In this document: piece after piece, positions 1-6,102 of the stretch | Layout: every line of letters starts with the position of its first letter | Position numbering within the stretch: the stretch's first letter is position 1 | NCBI GenBank assembly: GCA_050245975.1 | Contig: JBFWWW010000144.1 | Coordinates: forward strand, 1-10,233 | Direction of reading: 5' to 3' | DNA length: 10,233 nt | DNA from: JBFWWW01 sp050245975 | Lineage (GTDB): Bacteria; Pseudomonadota; Alphaproteobacteria; Rhizobiales; Hyphomicrobiaceae | Made by a program: the position numbers and the translations under genes | Notes under the pieces: model-generated | Told to the model about the DNA's origin: nothing | What the model saw: only the letters and a program-made list of their open reading frames with translations | Databases searched by the model: none

Positions 1-1550
1 TCCGAAGTCATCACGCGGTAGACGCCGAAAAAGCTGCGCGTCGCGTCGCCCCGGCGTACCGACGACGGGAGCCATACGACGGCAAGCACCATCATCAGAA
101 CGGCAGCGAGCTGGCGCGTGGGATGCCGGATCGCCAGCACGGCGACCGACGCCAGCAGCGCGGCGACCAGAGGCGTGGCGCCCCAGTCGCCCGACGGGAG
201 ATATCCGGCCGACACCGCCCACGGGATCCAATAGACCGCCAGCACCCCGCCGGCGACGATCAGCCAGACCACCAGGATTTCGCGGCTCCAATCCGTGCGC
301 GGGCGCAGCGCGCCGGGGCGGCACGCCGCCGACAGCGCGATGAGCAACGGATATTCGAACACTTCTGAGAATATCTTCGGCGCCAGCAGACCCGCCGCCA
401 GGCCGCCGAGCGCCCCACCGAGAGCCATCAGCAGGTAGAACTCGGTCAGGTGCGCCGCCGCCGGGCGCGTATCATAGAGCTGCCGGTGCGCGACGAGAGC
501 GCTCGTGAAGAACGCCGCGACTCCGGCCGCGCTGGCAAGAAACCAGGACTCGAGACGTGTCTGCGACAGCACCAGCAGCGCCGCGACGATGGTCGCGAGA
601 TGCGCCTGCAGCAAGGCCGGCTTGATCGCCATGGGCCAAGGGCGGAACACGAGCACGAAGGTCAGAAGGTAGAGCGACAGCGGAAGAACCCAGAGCAGAG
701 GTGCCGAAGCGACATCCGTCGCGACATGGGTCGTGAACGCCGTGAGCAACGCCGAAGGAACGAACGCCAGCCCGACGCAGGCCGCACGCCGGCTCCAGGT
801 CGGCGCCAGGTCCGGCGGGGCAGCGTCAGGCACACCGGCGGGCGTCGACAGGGGCGGCTGCGGCGGGACCGCGCGCCGCGCGACCATGGCAAAAGCCGCG
901 GCAACGCTCAGCACCAACACGGCGTAGCCGATGGTCCAGGCGCGGCTCAAGACCGACAGACCGAGCCACGGTTCCAGCACGAAGGGATAGGCAAGCAGCG
1001 CGACGAGGCTGCCGAGATTGCTCGCCGCGTACAGAAAATAGGGATCGCGGGCGTCGCGATGGCCGCTGGCGGCAAACCAGGACTGCAGCAGCGGTGCATT
1101 GGCTGCGACGGCCACGAACGGCGCCCCGATGGCCACCGCGAACAGCCCGATCTGCCACACGTAGGGCTCGCCCACCGGGGGCTCGCCCCAGGCTGCCGGC
1201 AGCGCAACCGGTAGAGCCAGGGCAGCTGCCGCCGACACCGCCAAGTGCACGAGCCCTGTCCAGCGCACCGGCAGCCAGGCGATCAGCAAATGCGCGTAGC
1301 AGTAGCCGGCCAGCAAGGCTGCCTGGAAGAAACACAGCGCCACCGCCCATACAGATGGCGATCCGCCGAGCACCGGCAGCACCATCTTTGCGAACATCGG
1401 CTGCAGCGCGAACAGCAGAAGCGCCGAGAGGAACGCCGTGACGGTGAAGACCGGCGCCAGCCCCGCATCGTACGCGCCGTTGCGTTCAGCGCGCGCAGCA
1501 CCGACGCTTGGCGGATCGCCTTGCGGCACCGCACCGTCTGCCTGGCTCAA
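1..1550 (-). CDS. Fused MFS/spermidine synthase-like membrane protein, N-terminal part (cut by left edge)
   Basis: The reading frame is open from a TTG codon at 1550 down to position 1, giving 516 codons, and continues outside the window. The product is strongly hydrophobic with many membrane segments. It carries hallmarks I recognise from the fused spermidine synthase family: FALQPMFAKMVLPVLGGSPSV at about residues 47-67 (family form LLFAVQPMFAKMVLPLLGGSP), DPYFLYAASNLGS at 169-181, and RSFFGVYRV at 505-513, which marks entry into the aminopropyltransferase-like Rossmann domain. That catalytic domain lies almost wholly beyond the edge, so its active site cannot be judged. The TTG start is chosen because GGAGA sits 6 bases upstream (1557-1561) and no ATG lies ahead of the first membrane segment; a GTG at 1529 is the alternative. 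It lies 19 bp behind the UPF0173 gene on the same strand, so the two are probably co-transcribed. The substrate is not known; polyamine synthesis is only an inference from the family name. Confidence 0.85.
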   Translation of the reverse strand, partial: MSQADGAVPQGDPPSVGAARAERNGAYDAGLAPVFTVTAFLSALLLFALQPMFAKMVLPVLGGSPSVWAVALCFFQAALLAGYCYAHLLIAWLPVRWTGLVHLAVSAAAALALPVALPAAWGEPPVGEPYVWQIGLFAVAIGAPFVAVAANAPLLQSWFAASGHRDARDPYFLYAASNLGSLVALLAYPFVLEPWLGLSVLSRAWTIGYAVLVLSVAAAFAMVARRAVPPQPPLSTPAGVPDAAPPDLAPTWSRRAACVGLAFVPSALLTAFTTHVATDVASAPLLWVLPLSLYLLTFVLVFRPWPMAIKPALLQAHLATIVAALLVLSQTRLESWFLASAAGVAAFFTSALVAHRQLYDTRPAAAHLTEFYLLMALGGALGGLAAGLLAPKIFSEVFEYPLLIALSAACRPGALRPRTDWSREILVVWLIVAGGVLAVYWIPWAVSAGYLPSGDWGATPLVAALLASVAVLAIRHPTRQLAAVLMMVLAVVWLPSSVRRGDATRSFFGVYRVMTS

Positions 1551-1556
1551 GGAAAT

Positions 1557-1561
1557 TCTCC
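1557..1561 (-). promoter_or_regulatory. Ribosome binding site fixing a TTG start
   Basis: On the minus strand GGAGA lies 6 bases before the TTG at 1550. It sits in the 19-bp gap after the UPF0173 stop codon. It is the only good Shine-Dalgarno match near the N-terminus of the membrane protein, and it decides the non-ATG start. Confidence 0.6.
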
Positions 1562-1569
1562 GACTGTCC

Positions 1570-2259
1570 TTAGACCGACACCTGCTCGCCGGGCTTGGGA
1601 ACGACCACGTTATGCCCCTTCATTTCGGCAACGAATTTCGAGGCGTCCTGGTCGAGCAGGGGAAATGTAGCGTAGTGGCACGGCAGGATCGTGTCGAATT
1701 TGAAGAACTTCCGACAGGCAAATGCCGCGCTTCGCGCGCCCATCGTGAAGCGGTCGCCGATAGGCACGATCCCGACGTTGGGCTGATGAAACTCCGCAAT
1801 CAGCTCCATCCCGCCGAACATCTCGGTGTCCCCCATGTGGTAGACCGTCTTGCCCTCCTTGGTGCGGATCACAAGCCCGTTGGGATTGCCAAGATAAACA
1901 CCGCCGCTGGACGAGGAATGCAGCGCATTCACCAGCGTCAGGTCGAAGTCGGCCTGCGAGACCGTGCCGCCGGTGTTCATCGGCTCGATCTTCTCGGCCC
2001 CTTTGCCCGCGATGTGCATGGCAAGTTCGTAGTTTGCCATCAGCACCGCTCCGGTCGTCTTGCAGACCTCGCCGGCATCCGCGATGTGATCGTCGTGCCC
2101 GTGCGAAAGCAGCACATGCGTGGTGCCCTTGATGGCATCGTCGAATTTGAGGCCGGCCTTCTGAAAGGTCGGATTGGGCTTCAGGAAGGGGTCGATCAGG
2201 AGAACACTCTTGCCCGTCTCGATGCGGAAGCAGGAATGTCCGAACCAGGTAATTTTCAT
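1570..2259 (-). CDS. UPF0173 family metal-dependent hydrolase (metallo-beta-lactamase fold)
   Basis: A 229-residue protein with the metallo-beta-lactamase fold, close to the usual length of the UPF0173 (YtkL-like) family. The metal-site motif HGHDDH (H-x-H-x-D-H) is at residues 53-58. Further likely ligands are H114 in NALHSS, D144 in MGDTE and H195 in LPCHYATFP, so the two-metal site looks complete. The N-terminus MKITWFGHSCF and the stretch VLLIDPFLKPNP (19-30) are typical of the family. There is no signal peptide, so it should be cytoplasmic. The natural substrate of this family is not established. ATG at 2259 is preceded by GGAG about 7 bases upstream. It is divergent from ruvX and is followed after 19 bp by the fused spermidine synthase-like membrane gene. 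Confidence 0.93.
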   Translation of the reverse strand: MKITWFGHSCFRIETGKSVLLIDPFLKPNPTFQKAGLKFDDAIKGTTHVLLSHGHDDHIADAGEVCKTTGAVLMANYELAMHIAGKGAEKIEPMNTGGTVSQADFDLTLVNALHSSSSGGVYLGNPNGLVIRTKEGKTVYHMGDTEMFGGMELIAEFHQPNVGIVPIGDRFTMGARSAAFACRKFFKFDTILPCHYATFPLLDQDASKFVAEMKGHNVVVPKPGEQVSV

Positions 2260-2278
2260 GCTCTCGCTCCGTGTGGAG

Positions 2279-2306
2279 TTGTGCCGGGGTCTGCCGGGAG
2301 TATAAG
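2279..2306 (+). promoter_or_regulatory. Predicted ruvX promoter (sigma70-like), start of transcription at the ATG
   Basis: A -35 box TTGTGC (2279-2284), a 16-bp spacer and a -10 box TATAAG (2301-2306). The usual distance from the -10 box puts the first transcribed base at about 2313, which is the A of the chosen ruvX ATG, so the message may be leaderless. The opposite strand reads TATACT over 2304-2299, overlapping this -10 box. It could serve the divergent UPF0173 gene with a leader of about 33 bases, although its -35 match is weak. This is a consensus match by eye only. Confidence 0.5.
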
Positions 2307-2312
2307 GCGTTC

Positions 2313-2819
2313 ATGCAAAGCGGGGAAACGCCGAAAGATCGCATGGAGATCCGCAAGCCGTTCGCGGACATCGTGCCGTTCGCGGCCGAGTTGGCACCGC
2401 ATGCGCGGCTGTTCGGCCTCGATGTCGGCACCAAAACGATCGGTCTGGCTCTTTCCGACACGAGGCGAACGATCGCCAGCGGCTTCGATACCTTGATGCG
2501 GACGAAATTCGCCGCCGATGCCCGCCGCCTGCTCGACCTCGCCGCGCAGCATGATGTCGGCGGTTTCGTCATCGGATTGCCGCGCAATCTCGACGGATCG
2601 GAAGGGCCGCGCGCGCAGGCCGTGCGCGCCTTCGCGGCCAATCTGTCGCGCCTGACGCAAAGCCCCATGCTTCTTTGGGACGAGCGGCTGACGACCGTTG
2701 CGGCCGAGCGCGCCCTTCTCGAGGCCGATGCGTCACGCCGTCAGCGCGACCGCGTCATCGACAAGGTCGCCGCCACGCTCATTTTGCAGGGCGCGCTGGA
2801 CCGGCTCGGACGCCTATAG
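2313..2819 (+). CDS. ruvX: RuvX/YqgF family nuclease (pre-16S rRNA processing / putative Holliday junction resolvase)
   Basis: A 168-residue RNase H-fold protein of the YqgF family. The catalytic carboxylates expected for the family are present: D37 in FGLDVGTKTIGLALSD, E124 in LLWDERLTT and D150 in RVIDKVAATLILQ. The block GLPRNLDGSEGPRA (88-101) is also typical. In Escherichia coli the protein matures the 5' end of 16S rRNA; a resolvase role was first proposed from the fold. The start is uncertain: ATG 2313 is chosen because a promoter predicts transcription starting there, and AAGG lies just ahead. ATG 2343 would give 158 residues, nearer the conserved core, and a GTG at 2271 would lie upstream of the predicted promoter. 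The gene is divergent from the UPF0173 gene, 53 bp away, and has no downstream partner on its strand. Confidence 0.93.
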   Translation: MQSGETPKDRMEIRKPFADIVPFAAELAPHARLFGLDVGTKTIGLALSDTRRTIASGFDTLMRTKFAADARRLLDLAAQHDVGGFVIGLPRNLDGSEGPRAQAVRAFAANLSRLTQSPMLLWDERLTTVAAERALLEADASRRQRDRVIDKVAATLILQGALDRLGRL

Positions 2820-2883
2820 TCCTTATGCTGAGCACTACCGCGACTTGCCGGCCACAGAGGGTCGTGGAAACCCCCATGTGCTC

Positions 2884-2911
2884 TTGCCACACCACAAGCC
2901 GCCGCTAGATT
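2884..2911 (+). promoter_or_regulatory. Possible promoter ahead of the small broken ORF
   Basis: A -35 box TTGCCA (2884-2889), a 16-bp spacer and a -10 box TAGATT (2906-2911). The predicted transcript start at about 2918 lies 5 bases before the ATG at 2923, and there is no Shine-Dalgarno sequence ahead of that ATG. The match is by eye, in a non-coding stretch, and moderate in quality. Confidence 0.35.
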
Positions 2912-2922
2912 TTCCCGCAGTG

Positions 2923-3232
2923 ATGTCGACGGCGGGGTCATCATGGCGGCAGCCCACCACAGTGGCTGGCAGACGAGCTGTCCCGCCTGGAGGAGACACC
3001 GCTTCCGCCCGCGCGCAGCGAGCGGGCCGGTCGCGCACGCTACGACACCGCCCACCGGTGCCATCTCCGGAACCCGTTCCTGATGGCGCGGGGCATGTCC
3101 GATCTCATTCCCGATGCGGCGACGCCGCTGGCCATCGAGCAGCTGACGCTGCGTATCGATGCCCTGCGTTGTGCCGTTGCTGGTCTTCCGATCCCGCTGC
3201 AACCGGGCGCAGCGGCGCACAATCGCCTCTAG
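2923..3232 (+). pseudogene. Coding-like stretch of about 100 codons, unrecognised, apparently frameshifted near its start
   Basis: The frame from 2924 to the TAG at 3230-3232 is open and has protein-like content, including PQWLADELSRLEETPLPP, then RYDTAHRCHLRNPFLMARGM and LAIEQLTLRIDALRCAVAGL near the end. Third codon positions are mostly G or C, as in the neighbouring genes. The frame has no start codon at its 5' end: its first ATG is at 3083 (49 residues). An ATG at 2923 lies in the adjacent frame. Removing one G from the GGGG run at 2934-2937 would fuse it to this frame and give an N-terminus MSTAGHHGGSPPQW and about 102 residues. That suggests a recent one-base insertion, a sequencing error or a false ORF. 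I do not recognise the family. The predicted product has no obvious membrane segment. It sits alone between ruvX and the convergent aidB-like gene. Confidence 0.4.
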
Positions 3233-3260
3233 GTCCGTTGCGGGGCGGAGCTGGAGGCGA

Positions 3261-3302
3261 GGCAGGGGTGGCCCCTCAAATGCGGGCTGGGCTGCCCCTG
3301 CC
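3261..3302 (+). terminator. Strong stem-loop between convergent units, possible terminator
   Basis: The arms 3261-3274 and 3289-3302 pair over 14 positions: GGCAGGGG with CCCCTGCC and GCCC with GGGC, joined by two pairs that are G-U in a plus-strand transcript. The loop is 14 bases (3275-3288). On the minus strand those two positions become mismatches, so the hairpin is stronger in plus-strand RNA. It lies just after the small broken ORF and 28 bases beyond the stop of the aidB-like gene. No run of T follows on either strand, so intrinsic termination is uncertain. Confidence 0.4.
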
Positions 3303-3329
3303 GCTTTCCATGCGTGCGCATGCGTTCCT

Positions 3330-5003
3330 CTACTGCGGCAGAGCGCGCTCGATGATGGCGCGCGTGTCGGCGCGGGCGAGACCCTGGCCATAGGTGTGCC
3401 GCGCGGCGCCGGCGATGCGCGTGGCGATGAACGCGTCGGCGACGGCCGGCGGGGCGTTCTCGCGCAGCAACGCGCCGGCAGCGAGCACGGCCATGCCTTC
3501 GATCAGGCGCCGGCCCTGCGCCTCCATCTCGCCCGGCGCGGCAAGACCATCGCGCAGGCCGGCCGCATGGGCTGCAAGAGCGGCATCGCCGGCGACGGCA
3601 CTGCCGAGCTTGCCCAGCACTGCATCCACCAGCCCAGGCTCGCGCTGTATGACGCGCAGGAGATCAAGCGCCATCACGTTGCCCGATCCCTCCCAGATGG
3701 CGTTGAGCGGCGCTTCGCGGTAGAGGCGCGCCAGCGGCCCCTCTTCGACATAGCCATTGCCGCCGAGGCACTCCATGGCCTCGTAGACGAACGCCGGCGC
3801 CATTTTGCAGATCCAGTATTTGGTCACGGGCGTCATCAGCCGCCGCCAGGCTGCCGACGTCTCGTCGCGGCCGTCGAAGCTGGCCGACAGACGGAAGGCC
3901 AGCGCCGTTGCCGCTTCCGCATCGAGCGCGAGATCCGCCAGCACCTGCTGCATCAGCGGCTGGTCGATCAGCTTCTTCTGAAATGCCGTGCGGTGGCGCG
4001 TGTGGTGGATGGCATTGGCGAGCGCGAAGCGCATGTGCCCGGCGGACGCGACCGCGCAATCGAGCCGTGTACAGGTCACCATCTCGATGATCGAGTTGAC
4101 GCCGCGGCCCTCCTCGCCGATCAGCCAGCCGTGCGCCTGCTCGAACTCCACCTCGGAGGATGCGTTCGAGCGGTTGCCGAGCTTGTCCTTGAGGCGCTGG
4201 AAGCGCAGCGCGTTGACGGTGCCGTCCGGTAGGAAGCGCGGCATCAGGAAGCACGACAGCCCGCCTTGCGCCTGCGCCAGCACGAGAAATGCATCGCACA
4301 TCGGCGCCGACATGAACCACTTATGGCCGGTGATGAGGTACTCGCGCCCAGGTCCCACACCTGCCACCGGCTGGGCGTGCGTGGTGTTGGCCCGCACATC
4401 CGTGCCGCCCTGTTTCTCCGTCATACCCATGCCGACAGTGGCGGACGCCTTCTCCGCAAGCGGGCGGAAAAGCGGATCATAGGCGCGGGACGTGATCTTT
4501 CCGATCCAGTCCCGCGTCAGGTCCGGCTGCAGCCGCAATGCCGGCACCGAGGCAAATGTCATCGTAATAGGACAGCCGTGGCCGGCTTCGGTCTGGGCCA
4601 TCATGTAGATGCCGGCCGAGCGCGCCACGTGTGCGCCAGCGGCCGGCGGCCCGCCGCTGACGAGGTGATCCCAGGGCGAGCAGTGCAATCCTTCCGCGAA
4701 ACTCAGCCGCATGCACGCGTGATAGGAGGGATGGAACTCCACGACGTCGAGCCGTCGCCCCTTTGGATCGAACGTCCTCAGCTTCGGCGGGTTCTCGTTG
4801 GCGAGCCGGCCGTGATCGAGCATCTCGGCGCTGCCGGCCCGTCCACCCAGCGCGGTGAGCCGCGCCTCGGCAGCCCCCGCCCCGCCGCGCGCCACGGCAT
4901 CGCGCAACGGCCGGTCGAGTGCATAAAAATTCACCTCCGCAAAGGGCGGGCTCTGGTTAACGACATCGTGGGTCTCAAGGTGCGTGACAAACGAGGCGGT
5001 CAT
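3330..5003 (-). CDS. AidB-like acyl-CoA dehydrogenase
   Basis: A 557-residue flavoprotein of the acyl-CoA dehydrogenase superfamily, AidB branch. The N-terminus, with ETHDVVNQSPPF at about residues 10-21, is the AidB signature. The flavin and substrate region is MTEKQGGTDVRANTT (194-208), and the C-terminal part holds RLYREAPLNAIWEGSGN (426-442), in which E438 matches the catalytic glutamate position. The length fits AidB (about 540) with its extra C-terminal domain. In Escherichia coli AidB is part of the Ada response to alkylating agents, binds FAD and DNA and has weak isovaleryl-CoA dehydrogenase activity; its true role is unsettled. No ada, alkA or alkB lies nearby. The ATG at 5003 is preceded by GGAGGG (5013-5008), a strong ribosome binding site; an upstream in-frame ATG at 5060 has no such support. 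It is divergent from pyrB with 137 bp between. Confidence 0.9.
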   Translation of the reverse strand: MTASFVTHLETHDVVNQSPPFAEVNFYALDRPLRDAVARGGAGAAEARLTALGGRAGSAEMLDHGRLANENPPKLRTFDPKGRRLDVVEFHPSYHACMRLSFAEGLHCSPWDHLVSGGPPAAGAHVARSAGIYMMAQTEAGHGCPITMTFASVPALRLQPDLTRDWIGKITSRAYDPLFRPLAEKASATVGMGMTEKQGGTDVRANTTHAQPVAGVGPGREYLITGHKWFMSAPMCDAFLVLAQAQGGLSCFLMPRFLPDGTVNALRFQRLKDKLGNRSNASSEVEFEQAHGWLIGEEGRGVNSIIEMVTCTRLDCAVASAGHMRFALANAIHHTRHRTAFQKKLIDQPLMQQVLADLALDAEAATALAFRLSASFDGRDETSAAWRRLMTPVTKYWICKMAPAFVYEAMECLGGNGYVEEGPLARLYREAPLNAIWEGSGNVMALDLLRVIQREPGLVDAVLGKLGSAVAGDAALAAHAAGLRDGLAAPGEMEAQGRRLIEGMAVLAAGALLRENAPPAVADAFIATRIAGAARHTYGQGLARADTRAIIERALPQ

Positions 5004-5101
5004 GGCGCCCTCCGGGTCCCTGTTTGCGGCATTGGCGCGGGCCCTGGCCGCGATCGGCACTGATCGGCGTGGGCAACTGCCGACCGTGGCCGACTCGCGC
5101 C

Positions 5102-5130
5102 TTGCCGGCCTCGATGAGTCGGCGTATAGG
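5102..5130 (+). promoter_or_regulatory. Predicted pyrB operon promoter, near-leaderless
   Basis: A -35 box TTGCCG (5102-5107), a 17-bp spacer and a -10 box TATAGG (5125-5130). The predicted transcript start is about 5137, leaving about 4 bases before the pyrB ATG at 5141. The AGGA that could pass for a ribosome binding site is then inside or just next to the -10 box and would not be transcribed. Upstream, the heptamer GATCGGC occurs twice, 9 bp apart (5053-5059 and 5062-5068); its role, if any, is unknown. Confidence 0.5.
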
Positions 5131-5140
5131 ACCGGCTTTA

Positions 5141-6094
5141 ATGACCAGCACCCAGCCGCTCAAGGCATCCTTCGCCCGCCGCCACCTGCTGACCTGCGAA
5201 GGTCTCACGGCAGCGGAAATCTCTTCCCTTCTCGACATCGCCGACAAGGCTGCCGAAAGCAATCGGCAGGTTAACAAGAAGCGCGACGTCCTGCGAGGGC
5301 GAACGCTGATCAATCTGTTCTTCGAGGCTTCGACCCGCACGCAGAGCTCGTTCGAGCTCGCCGGCAAGCGGCTCGGCGCCGACGTGATGAACATGAACGT
5401 CTCGACCTCCTCGGTGCAGAAGGGCGAAACGCTGATCGATACGGCCATGACGCTCAATGCCATGCGCCCCGACATCCTCGTGGTCCGCCATCACGCCGCC
5501 GGCGCCGTCGAGCTGCTGGCCCAGAAGGTCGACTGCTCGGTCATCAATGCCGGCGACGGCGCCCACCAGCATCCGACGCAGGCGCTGCTCGACGCCCTCA
5601 CGATCCGCAGGGCCAAGGGCCGTGTCGCCGGGCTCACGGTTGCCATCTGCGGCGACATCCTCCATTCGCGCGTCGCCCGCTCCAACATCGACGTCCTCAA
5701 CACGCTCGGCGCGCGGGTGCGCATCATTGCGCCCTCTACGCTGCTGCCGGCAAAACCCGATCGCCTGGGCGCGGAGGTGTTCACCGACATGGTTGCCGGC
5801 CTCGAAGGCAGCGACATCATCATGATGCTGCGCCTGCAGCGCGAACGGATGCAAGGGACCTTCGTGCCCTCGACGCGCGAATATTTCCACTTCTTCGGCC
5901 TCGATCAGGAGAAGCTGGCCCGCGCCAAGCCTGACGCTCTGATCATGCACCCCGGGCCCATGAACCGCGGCGTGGAGATCGCCTCCACCATCGCCGACCA
6001 CTCCCGCAGCGTGATCCGCGAGCAGGTCGAGATGGGCGTCGCCGTGCGCATGGCCGTGCTCGAAGCGCTGGCCCGCCAGCTGCCCAACCATTGA
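5141..6094 (+). CDS. pyrB: Aspartate carbamoyltransferase catalytic subunit
   Basis: Catalyses carbamoyl phosphate plus L-aspartate to N-carbamoyl-L-aspartate and phosphate, the committed step of pyrimidine synthesis, in the cytoplasm. The 317 residues match the family length. The carbamoyl phosphate site is intact: FFEASTRTQSSFE (60-72, with S64-T65-R66-T67), K94 in VQKGET, VVRHHAAG (114-121) and GAHQHPTQALLD (140-151). The aspartate-binding half shows GDILHSRVARSN (171-182), MLRLQRERM (229-237) and the MHPGPMNRG loop (269-277). No pyrI regulatory subunit gene is visible, as expected for the class whose partner is a dihydroorotase-like protein. ATG 5141 starts the conserved N-terminus; earlier in-frame codons lie upstream of the predicted promoter. 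It heads the run pyrB - pyrX-type gene - plsY - dprA, with an 8-bp gap to the next gene. Confidence 0.97.
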   Translation: MTSTQPLKASFARRHLLTCEGLTAAEISSLLDIADKAAESNRQVNKKRDVLRGRTLINLFFEASTRTQSSFELAGKRLGADVMNMNVSTSSVQKGETLIDTAMTLNAMRPDILVVRHHAAGAVELLAQKVDCSVINAGDGAHQHPTQALLDALTIRRAKGRVAGLTVAICGDILHSRVARSNIDVLNTLGARVRIIAPSTLLPAKPDRLGAEVFTDMVAGLEGSDIIMMLRLQRERMQGTFVPSTREYFHFFGLDQEKLARAKPDALIMHPGPMNRGVEIASTIADHSRSVIREQVEMGVAVRMAVLEALARQLPNH

Positions 6095-6102
6095 GGCCAG
6101 CG

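Noticed and set aside
450..1670. Plus-strand open frames opposite the membrane protein
   Set aside because: They are Arg/Gln/Ala-rich and lie antisense to a continuous 516-codon frame with family motifs.
2698..3393. Plus-strand open frame across the ruvX end, the intergenic region and the end of the aidB-like gene
   Set aside because: It overlaps two real genes and its product is Arg/Pro-rich. Only the short ATG at 2923 in this frame is of interest, as the possible start of the frameshifted ORF.
5053..5068. Direct repeat GATCGGC, two copies 9 bp apart, upstream of pyrB
   Set aside because: Two heptamers of GC-rich sequence are not enough to claim an operator without conservation in relatives.
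5138..6091. Long open frame on the minus strand opposite pyrB, with another opposite the dihydroorotase-like gene (5905-7161)
   Set aside because: High-GC genes leave open frames on the opposite strand. The translations are Arg/Gly/His/Asp-rich without recognisable blocks, while the plus-strand products match well-known families over their full length.
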